Source: a virus
Direction: 5' to 3' (one strand)
Length of the DNA: 42,488 nt
IMG/VR virus record: IMGVR_UViG_3300012920_000085
Coordinates: 1-42,488 of that record
In this document: positions 7,824-16,800 of the stretch, piece by piece
Layout: every line of letters starts with the position of its first letter
How positions within the stretch are numbered: position 1 is the stretch's first letter
Notes under the pieces: generated by a model
Told to the model about the DNA's origin: nothing
Databases searched by the model: none
Seen by the model: the letters and a program-made list of their open reading frames with translations, nothing else
Program-made: the position numbers and the translations under genes

Positions 7824-8966
7824 ATGAAAGTCTTAGTATTCGGCGATGTTATTGTAGACAAATATGTTTATGGCACTAGTTCAAGAATTAGTCCTGAGGC
7901 GCCAGTACCAATTGTTAATATTGATAGAGTTTCGACCTCTTTGGGAGGTGCTGGACTTGTATTAGAAAATTTAAAAAATTTAGATATAGATGCAACACTT
8001 GTTCATAACAATCAAAATAGAAGTACTAAAACAAGAATAATATCAGATGGACATTATATTACTAGATTAGATGAAGATGAACATGCTGATGCAGATGCTG
8101 TTTTACAACAAGTATTACAAAGTGATTTTGCACCATACGACTATGTTATTCTAAGTGATTATAACAAAGGTTCATTAGATCATACACAAAAAATAATAAA
8201 TCATATAAACAAATTTGGTTGTAAAATAATTGTTGATCCTAAACGTAATGCATCTGAATATAAAGGTGCATGGCTAGTAAAACCAAACTATAACGAATTT
8301 TACAAGTTTGGATTTGACAAATGGCAAGGAAATATTATTACCACTAATGCAGGGAAAGAGGTAATTGCTAATATTGACGGAGAAAATTATAATATACCTG
8401 TTGAGAATGTAGAAGTAGCAGATGTAACAGGTGCAGGAGATTGTTTTATAGCAGGATTTGTATTCGGATTAACAAAAGGATACAGTTATAAAAAATGCTT
8501 AGAAATCGCTATAAAAGGTTCAACTGAAAGTGTTAGACATAGTGGTACTTACAAATTAAAAAAAGAAGATCTTGAAAGCACAGTCGTTTTTACAAATGGT
8601 TGTTTTGATATTCTACATACAGGACATTTTGAATTATTAAAAGCCGCAAAAGAAAAAGGTGATAAACTTATTGTAGGATTAAATGATGACAGTAGTGTAA
8701 GAAGACTAAAAGGAGATAATCGTCCAATTAATCCTGTAGAAACACGTAAGAAACAATTAGAAATACTATCTTGGGTAGATGAAGTTATTGTATTCAGTGA
8801 AGACACACCTTATAACTTAATTAAATCACTTAAACCTAATTTGATTGTAAAGGGTGGAGATTATAAAGTAAATGAAGTAGTAGGACATGACTTAACTAGT
8901 GTATACATTGTGCCTACTGTTGAAGATTTTTCAACAACAAGTATACTTGAGAAGATAAATGAGTGA
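7824..8966 (+). CDS. hldE: Bifunctional heptose-7-phosphate kinase / heptose-1-phosphate adenylyltransferase
   Basis: Performs two steps of ADP-heptose synthesis: phosphorylation of D-glycero-beta-D-manno-heptose 7-phosphate at C1, then AMP transfer to heptose 1-phosphate. Residues 1-245 form a PfkB/ribokinase domain with GDVIVDKYVYGTSSRISPEA, nearly the E. coli HldE motif, substrate-side GGAG (41-44), DPKRNASEYKGAWLVKPNYN and the catalytic DVTGAGD (200-206, Asp206). Residues of about 253-380 form the cytidylyltransferase-like domain with NGCFDILHTGH (258-268), LKGDNRPINP, LIVKGGDYK and a C-terminal STTSIL. At 380 residues it is about 100 shorter than E. coli HldE (477); the shortening lies in the kinase domain and linker, but the motifs remain. 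It heads the cassette and its stop overlaps hldD by 8 bases. Confidence 0.9.
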   Translation: MKVLVFGDVIVDKYVYGTSSRISPEAPVPIVNIDRVSTSLGGAGLVLENLKNLDIDATLVHNNQNRSTKTRIISDGHYITRLDEDEHADADAVLQQVLQSDFAPYDYVILSDYNKGSLDHTQKIINHINKFGCKIIVDPKRNASEYKGAWLVKPNYNEFYKFGFDKWQGNIITTNAGKEVIANIDGENYNIPVENVEVADVTGAGDCFIAGFVFGLTKGYSYKKCLEIAIKGSTESVRHSGTYKLKKEDLESTVVFTNGCFDILHTGHFELLKAAKEKGDKLIVGLNDDSSVRRLKGDNRPINPVETRKKQLEILSWVDEVIVFSEDTPYNLIKSLKPNLIVKGGDYKVNEVVGHDLTSVYIVPTVEDFSTTSILEKINE

Positions 8967-9801
8967 TAGTTTAAAAATATTAATTACAGGCGCGGATGGA
9001 TTTATCGGCAAAAATTTAAAAGAATATCTTATGAGTAAAGGGCATGGGATTGCTGAATATGAATACATTGAAAATGTTGTCCCTGATTGTAGCCAGTTTG
9101 ATAAAGTAATACACATGGGTGCAATATCAAGCACAACCGAACGTGATGTAGAAAAAGTTCTAAAACAAAATTTAGATTTCAGTCATAGATTACTGCAAGT
9201 TTGTGACATGCAAGGTGTTGATTTAATTTATGCATCAAGTGCAAGTGTATACGGAGACGGTCAAAATTTTAATGAAGATGCTCCTAAACAACCGCAAAGT
9301 CCTTATTCGTGGTCAAAATATTTGTTTGATAGAAGCATTGAAATGTTGTCTTGGGATGACTACAAATGTAATATAAAAGGACTAAGATTCTTTAATGTAT
9401 ATGGAGAACATGAAGAACACAAAGGTGATCAAATGAGTGTGTTTCATAAATTTGCCAAACAAGCAAAAGAAACAGGCTCAGTACACCCATTTGTAGGAAG
9501 TAGTGATTATTTAAGAGACTTTATATACATAGGAGATGTATGCCAAATTATTGAAAAAATGATGCATATAGACGAAATGGGTATTTGGAATGTAGGCACA
9601 GGTGAAACAACAAGTTTTACAACCATTGCACATAGTATTGCAAAAAAATATAATGCAAAAGTAGAACCTATACCAATGCCTGAAAATTTAATTGGACAAT
9701 ATCAAAAATATACTTGTAGTGATAATACAAAATTACTAAAAACAATAGGTAAGTTTAAATTTACCAAACCGGAGGAATGGATAGAAACATGGAAAGACTA
9801 G
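8959..9801 (+). CDS. hldD: ADP-L-glycero-D-manno-heptose 6-epimerase (HldD-like)
   Basis: Epimerises ADP-D-glycero-D-manno-heptose to the L,D form, the donor used by heptosyltransferases. The 280-residue short-chain dehydrogenase/epimerase has an N-terminal Rossmann motif TGADGFIG (10-17), the HldD-specific SSTTE (57-61; E. coli ACSSTTEWD), YASSASVYG (91-99), catalytic YSWSK (Tyr116, Lys120) and LRFFNVYGEHEEHKG, which mirrors E. coli FRYFNVYGPREGHKG. That HKG region separates it from generic sugar epimerases. It is slightly shorter than E. coli HldD (310). It overlaps hldE by 8 bases and the cupin gene by 13 bases, indicating coupled translation. The donor product would suit the GT9 enzyme encoded at 22315-23283. 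Confidence 0.88.
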   Translation: MSDSLKILITGADGFIGKNLKEYLMSKGHGIAEYEYIENVVPDCSQFDKVIHMGAISSTTERDVEKVLKQNLDFSHRLLQVCDMQGVDLIYASSASVYGDGQNFNEDAPKQPQSPYSWSKYLFDRSIEMLSWDDYKCNIKGLRFFNVYGEHEEHKGDQMSVFHKFAKQAKETGSVHPFVGSSDYLRDFIYIGDVCQIIEKMMHIDEMGIWNVGTGETTSFTTIAHSIAKKYNAKVEPIPMPENLIGQYQKYTCSDNTKLLKTIGKFKFTKPEEWIETWKD

Positions 9802-10214
9802 AAGGTAAAGTAGATAAAGGTTGGGGGTTCGAATTAATTTGGGCCACTAATGATTTATACTGCGGTAAAATGATGGTGTTTACTAAAAAAGGAAATAAAT
9901 TTAGTATGCATTTCCACAAAGAAAAAGACGAGAGTTGGTTTGTAAATGAAGGTAGTTTTATTGTACGTTGGATCGATACTAAAACAGCCACACTATTCAG
10001 TCAAACACTTACACAAGGAATGACATGGCGCAACAAACCTTTGTTGCCACATCAATTAGAAGCATTAGAGGATAACAGTAGTATTACAGAAGTTAGCACT
10101 GCTGATAGTGTAGAAGATAATTATAGGCTTATTCCAGGAGATAGCCAAGCCGGATTGTTGGATGAAATAAAAGGAAAAGTAGCAGATGAACAACCCAAAG
10201 ATAGTATGGAGTGA
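9789..10214 (+). CDS. Cupin-domain protein (sugar-phosphate isomerase-like)
   Basis: A small single-domain cupin (141 residues). Motif 1 is complete, G-x5-HxH-x4-E-x6-G, with His41, His43, Glu48 and the closing EG, and a second motif with PLLPHQLEAL supplies a further histidine, giving a full metal site. The GWGFELIW start and HFHKEKDESWFV resemble the cupin of type II mannose-6-phosphate isomerases and related sugar-processing enzymes. I chose ATG 9789 because GGAGGA at 9771-9776 is 12 bases away; the in-frame ATG at 9777 directly touches it. The gene lies between hldD and gmhB with overlaps on both sides, so a heptose-pathway role (isomerisation, epimerisation or regulation) is likely but unproven. 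The window has no GmhA, but nothing shows that this cupin replaces it. Confidence 0.75.
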   Translation: MERLEGKVDKGWGFELIWATNDLYCGKMMVFTKKGNKFSMHFHKEKDESWFVNEGSFIVRWIDTKTATLFSQTLTQGMTWRNKPLLPHQLEALEDNSSITEVSTADSVEDNYRLIPGDSQAGLLDEIKGKVADEQPKDSME

Positions 10215-10815
10215 TGATGTCAACATCGACATGTATAAACCAGATTACATTGCACCTAAGTGTGTAGTTGGTTTAGACAGAGACGGTGTAATTAATAAAG
10301 ACATTAATGATTACGTATATAAAGTAGAAGATTGGGAATTTGAAGATGGTAGTTTAGAAGCAATCGTTAAATTACGGAAGTTAGGGCATAAAATTGTTAT
10401 TATCACCAACCAAGGCGGAATTGAAAAAGGTATTTACAAACAAGAAGATGTAGAAAAATTACACGAACATATGTTTCAGCAGTTAGGGATAGCAGGATGT
10501 CCTAGCATAGATGGATTATATTATAGTGCAAGTAGTTCAAAAAAAGATATGTTTGCTAAACCTAATACAGGAATGTTTAAGCGTTGTGAACAAGAAGTAA
10601 AACATGTAAAATTTAATAAAGGATATTTTGTTGGAGATAAAATATCGGACCTAAAAGCCGCAATTAAAATAGGGGCAAAACCTATATTAGTTCGCACAGG
10701 ATACGGCAAAGAAACAGAAGAATTAATAAACAAAAGATTTACATATAGAAATTTAAGAAAAGCAACAAGAATATTTGACAATCTTGCGGCTTTTGTTAAT
10801 ATGCTAGATGAATAA
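10186..10815 (+). CDS. gmhB: D,D-heptose 1,7-bisphosphate phosphatase (GmhB-like HAD phosphatase)
   Basis: Removes the 7-phosphate from heptose 1,7-bisphosphate between the two HldE steps. The 209-residue HAD-family protein has the catalytic DRDGVIN (nucleophile Asp31, acid Asp33), ITNQGGIEKG (Thr74), AKPNTGMF (Lys125) and FVGDKISDLKAA (Asp151, Asp155), the order and wording of GmhB/histidinol-phosphatase enzymes. Unlike E. coli GmhB, the loop at about 112-131 lacks the zinc-binding cysteine/histidine cluster; it reads YYSASSSKKDMFAKP. The start at 10186 has AAGGA about 10 bases upstream and overlaps the cupin gene by 29 bases. An N-terminal extension of about 25 residues precedes the HAD core. 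It is the last gene of the plus-strand block; its TAA directly abuts the stop codon of the opposing giant gene. Confidence 0.8.
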   Translation: MNNPKIVWSDDVNIDMYKPDYIAPKCVVGLDRDGVINKDINDYVYKVEDWEFEDGSLEAIVKLRKLGHKIVIITNQGGIEKGIYKQEDVEKLHEHMFQQLGIAGCPSIDGLYYSASSSKKDMFAKPNTGMFKRCEQEVKHVKFNKGYFVGDKISDLKAAIKIGAKPILVRTGYGKETEELINKRFTYRNLRKATRIFDNLAAFVNMLDE

Positions 10816-13800
10816 TTACGCCTGAGCCTCAGACCATCTTAGAATAATATTTGCATTAACATCAGTACCTGCTGTTTTGTAAACATTAATTGCTAATACA
10901 TCAGGGCCATTTGGAAACGTACCTCTACCACCAAGTGTAGTATTTGTAAGTTCTTTCAATTGTCCTAAGTCTAGTGATGCACGTTCGCCTGGCTGTGCAA
11001 TAAATGATAGAACTGTTTCACCTGGTTGTCCATAAGGAGGTGAACTAAATTCTAGTGTAATGGTACCTGAACCTGCAACTAGATCTCCACTTGCAGGATT
11101 ATTAAATTCAATCAAGTAATATTCAGTACCAGCAAAATCTTCTAAACTAATACTATTAATAACAGTGTTTGCAGGCCAACTTGGTGATGAACTTGTTGAA
11201 CTTACTGGTGTGCCATCTCTACCACCGCTTGCTTCCCAACTTGCTTTAGTAATATATGCAAAGTTTGCATCTGTTAGTGTACCATGCGATGTTATAGTCA
11301 TTGCATTTGAAGTATTTGCATTAATATTACCACTTAGTGTCTGTGATAAGTTAAAGTAACCGTAGTTAGAACTTGGTGAAATATATCCCCCGTCAATTCT
11401 TGAATTGGCTCTAATGTTATTTCCAGAAATACCTCTACCTAAAACTACTGCTAAAGAATCTGTACCAAATGTTGATCTATAATCAGAAGCACTTACATAC
11501 AATCTTCTGTTATTATTTCTTGATCTATATAGTCCAGAATCAAGGACAGCATTAATACCTGCTTGTGCAGTAATATTTGTTGTAGTAGTTGTAGCACCTG
11601 TTGACCACGTTATACCACCACCTGATGCAATCTGTGCAAAACTTGGTTGTCCACCTTGTGCAAGTCCACTTAATCCTGTCCAACTAATCAATGCTGGGTT
11701 AGTAGGATAGTTTTGTGGATTCAAAATACCTTCAATAACAATAGCACCTGTATTGTTTGATTCTGATGTAACTTCTAATGAACTCAATAGCAACTGTGCT
11801 CTATTAAGCAATTCTCTATCACCTAAATCTCCAATAATAGCATTTGACACACTAGGTGCTAGTCTTATCATAAATGCTGTTTGTCTTACGTTTGTAACTG
11901 TAAGTGCTTGTTCTGTGTAAGAGAAAATGTAACCACGATCTTCATCAAAGCCACCATCTGTTATAAATGCTGATCCCCAGTGTGATATTAGAGGCGTTGT
12001 TGTGTTGCTGATTAGAATAACACCAGTTCTAGCATCATGTGCCGCGGCAGTTCCTGCTGTATAACTACGTGCCGCACCTGCTTGGAAGTTAGTCAAAGTT
12101 GCTTGTCTTGTACATCCTGTAAGAGAATTGGTTGCATAATCTGTGCCAGTGAAACTTATAAGTTCGTTATCAATATAAACTGTACCTGAGGTTGGAAAGA
12201 AGTCAACTGTTTCTAAAGGAATAGACGTTTGTGTTGCATCAATACCACTTGCTAGTTTACCATTTTGACCTTCGTTAGTTATTTCATAACGCACAGGTAA
12301 GTTACCTGAACGCATGTATGCTTCAGTGTTTACATTTGAATTTCTAATTCTATGTCCGTATACAAAGTTACCATCTGCACCACGCACCATATAGTCAATA
12401 AAACCAGCACCATACCATGAATATTCAATTCCTATCATCTGCATTTTAGCAGGATCAAAATTATAACCACTTGGACCAGTGCCGTCCATTCTATCTAAGT
12501 TCCAGTCTTGTTGTCTAACTTTTTTATCTGAAACCAAACATACTTTTGTACCTACTGCTGTGCTTACTCCCCTATAATCTGGTGTAACAGTCATTTGTGT
12601 TTGAGTAGCAACGCCACTAACAACATGAGTCATACCACGTATAACAATTCTATCACCTGCTTTTAATTGATCTCTAAACCTTGTGTTAGTTCCAGTTACA
12701 GTATTTGTATCTGGTGCTATAGATGCTGTGCCTGATATTTGTTTTGTTGAAGTACGTTGACAACAAAGTAAATTTGTTCCATCATATTCCCAATAAATTC
12801 CATTTTGATCATCAAACACTCCAGAACGCACTGTTGCACCATGCCATTGATATGTTGACATCTGTGCGCCGAAACTTAACACCGCAGTGGTTCCACCGAG
12901 CCTATTAAGCGTATTTGTAACTTCAAAAGTACGTTCGTCTATAACATCATTTACAGTATATGTTCCATTGTATCCTACAGTTTCAATTCCGATTAATTTT
13001 ATTCTTGATCCAATTTGTAGCCCGTGATCATTATCATCACAAGTTACAGTAATTGTTGCACCTATTTCAACACCACTTGCTGTAACACTTCTTAGGTCAT
13101 AACTTGGAGCAAATAATGCACCTGTGGTATACATAATACCTTTACCTGATTGATATCTAATATATTTTTTACTTTGACGTATTGCTTGTGCGCCGTGTTG
13201 TGGACCGCCTGTACCTAATTGTACACCACCATCAAATGGTCTGTGTATAAAGAATGAATCTGGTCTTGGATAAACAGTTCCTTGTATATTATCACTTGCC
13301 GCATCGATAGCACCTGCCGCTCTAGCAGTAAATGTTAGAGAAGTTGGACTTGGTATAGATGTTGCAATAAATGAGCCTGCCGCTAAATCATGATTATTAA
13401 CACCATCATCTGAGTCAACTGTTGTAATAAATGTATCACCTGGGACTAGTCCATGTGCTGAATCAAAATTAATTTTAAGTGTAGCCAATGCACTAAATGA
13501 AATATCTAATGTTGTTGCCAATTGAGCAGTAGTTGGTGTGTCTATGGTAACAGTACTATACAAATCAAGTGAAGTACCTGCAAAAGCATCACCTGTTGCT
13601 GTAAATGTTAGAACTGAACCTGCACTATCAACCGTGTCTACAACAATTTGTACATCATGTATACCACCTTGACCGCCTAGATTTTCACCACCAATTTTTA
13701 TTTTATCACTTACTTGATAGTTACTACCACCTTGGTTCAAACTAAATGTGTAATCACCTATTGTACTATCTGCATTAGTACCGTCTCTTAAAATATCTAA

Positions 13801-16800
13801 ACTTAACCCATTACCTGTTGAACTTGCTACGTTAGCAGTAACATTTGAAAAACTTGCAACATCTGTACTTGCACTACCTGAGTCTGTTACTGTAAGTATG
13901 CCTCCTGATGCATTAACACTTGCAATAGTAATTTCTAAATCATTTGTAGGTGTTGCACCTGCTAATAAATTACCTGTAACTTTAAATTTTTGCCCTGTGT
14001 AATATTCTTGACCTGCTTGTGCTATACTTGTTGTATAAGATCCACCTGATAATGCTACGTTGAACGTTGCACCATTACCTACAATAATAGCGGCTGATGT
14101 ACTTGCTAATAATCCTGTATTTGCCGCAGTACCACTTGCTTGAATTACTGATATGTCTCCACTACCACCTACTGAATCTACTGTGATTGTTAAATCATTT
14201 GTCGGTGATGAACCACCTAAAGCAGTTCCTGAAATAACAATAGTTTCAGTTGCAACATAGTTTGATCCTGGATTATTAACAGACGCGGTGTATGTCGTTC
14301 CATCTCTGGAAACATCAAATGTAGCGTTTGTACCACTTAGACTTGCTGATCCTGTAACTTCATTATAAGTTTGTTGACCGTTTGGTGCTGTTCCAGTTGT
14401 GGCAAAGTTTGTTATACCACCTGATCCGTCTACGCTTGTAATTTCAATAATTGCATCGTGAGTAATATCTACTCCTCCTACAAAAGAACTACCGTTTACT
14501 TTTAGCCTATCTGCTACTGCATATCCAGAAGTTGATTTTATTGCTGTACCTGTAGCATTTACAGTTAAGATTCCCCCTGCTGTGAGAGTAGAATCATTAT
14601 TAACATCAGTTATTGTAATTGTTAAATCATTATCTGGACTTGCACCACCTAATTGGTTACCTGGGATACTTATTGTTTGGTTTGGTGCATAATTATCACC
14701 TGCTGTGTTAACTGTTACTCCATAAGTTTCTGTAAGTCCATTAATTACAATATCAAAATCTGCTCCACTACCAACTAAATTTACTCCATTTGCAATGCCG
14801 TTATAAGAATGACTATCTACTGCTGTTCCTGATGTAGTAAAAGTCAAAATTTCTCCACCTGTATCAACAGTATCTATTGTAATTGTTATATCGTTTGCAG
14901 GACTCAATCCACCAACTTGAGTACCTAACACTGTAACAGTATCATTAACCTGAAATCCTGTACCAGTTACTGTAAATGTTGGTATGTATGTTGTTCCGTT
15001 GGTTCCTACATTAACACTTGCACCAATACCATTATTATTTGTACTATATGTTACATTAACATAATTGTTAGACGCCGGCGCACCGTTACCAGTTACGCTT
15101 GCTCCTGTAGGAAATCCGTTACTATCTACACTGGTAATTGTTACTTGTGCATCGTTATTTGGTGTTGTACCACCTAAACTTGTACCTGCTACATTAATAA
15201 CATCGTAAACACTATATCCTGTAACGCCTGCTTCTGCAGGATCAATTGCAACAGAATATGTACCATTTAATATTGTAAAGTCAAGCAATACACCTGTACC
15301 TTGACCACCGCTAATAGTACCTGTTTGTTGATCGAAACTTGGATTTTGTAGTGTTACATTATTGAATACATTATTTGTATATCCTATGTTCCATAAGCCG
15401 CCATTACCATTACCGTTAAGATATTCACCTGTAACATTGGAAAAACTTCCTGTGCCATTAAATGCAGTACCGCTTACAGAAGTAGTTAAAATTTCTCCTC
15501 CTGTATCTACAGTAAGTACAGTAATTGTTAAATCATTTGTAGGTGTAACACCACCTAAAAATTCACCTTGAATAACTAACACATCATTTGGTTCATAATC
15601 TTGACCTGAATTAACAATAGCATCTATAGTGTAACTTCCAGCCGCTCTGCTTACATCAAATGTAGCACCAAAACCTAAACTAACAACATTTTGTCCTTCT
15701 ACTGCTGTATAATTTACGTAGTTACCTTTAACATCATTTGTTGTTGCATCACTAAATGTAATTGTATTTCCTACAACTGTATTAACAAGTGTCGCAGTTC
15801 CGTCACCTTTGTCTGCCGCCATATTTTGTTGAATGCCACTTGTTGATTGTACATCAATCTGTGTTGTGCCTGGACCGTAGTCATCTGTTACAACCGGAGT
15901 AACCATTACTCCACCAGTACCTACTTTACCTGTGACTTGCGTTCCTAAAGCAATACCTGATGATGCTGATAATGGTGCACCAATTTCTGGTGCATTTCCT
16001 ACTGTCACTGTAAAAGGTATAACATCTTCGCCTGATCCAACAGTTAGTGCTGGTCTAATTGTACCTGCTGAACCGTTACTTTCAACACTAAAGGATGGTA
16101 CACCAATACTTGCACCTGTATAAAATCCTGCTTGTCGCAGTTGTGTTGCTTCGGCTTCTATGTTTACATTTCCACTTGTACCAACTTTTGCCTTTGCATA
16201 GTATTGGAAACTAATTGCATTAGGTACTGAAATAATTATAAATGCACCTTCTGCTCTACTATATCCTTGCACATCTTGTTTCAGTCCTTTTATTGTTACT
16301 GCATCACCAAGTTCAAATCCATGAGCACCTGCTGTAGTTACTGTAATTAATGAACTACCAACTCCTGCTGTGCCTGCACTACTATCTGAAACTATTGCTG
16401 TTACACTTGTTTCTGTGCCTGGTACTTCATAAACTGAAGGATAACCACGCATTGTTGCAATAGCACTCCACTTAGTAGGCTGAAGACCGTATTCAAAGTC
16501 AGCATCAAGCATTGACATAGGTTCAGCAGTTCTATTTCTTTCAATAGCATCAGTACCGAACTCATATGGTCTTACAATTAATTCATCTGTGTCAACATAA
16601 ATTTGCAACTTGTCTTGTGCAAGCATACTTGAAGTATTCTTGTTTAGATAAACTCTTGTTATAGCATCTGTTGTTTGTAGATATTTTGGAAAATCTTCAT
16701 CTTCTGTATATGAATAGTCATTTGTACTTACAAATGATGTAGCAAGTTCTGTCAACCCACCACTGTTTGTATCATTGAATGCATATATAACTTCGTTGCT

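Noticed and set aside
9777-9788. Cupin start at ATG 9777
   Set aside because: The GGAGGA site ends directly at this ATG with no spacing; ATG 9789 has a usable distance.
10822-10832. CTGAG-C-CTCAG palindrome as a terminator between convergent genes
   Set aside because: The stem is only 5 bp, there is no U tract, and it lies inside the coding sequence.
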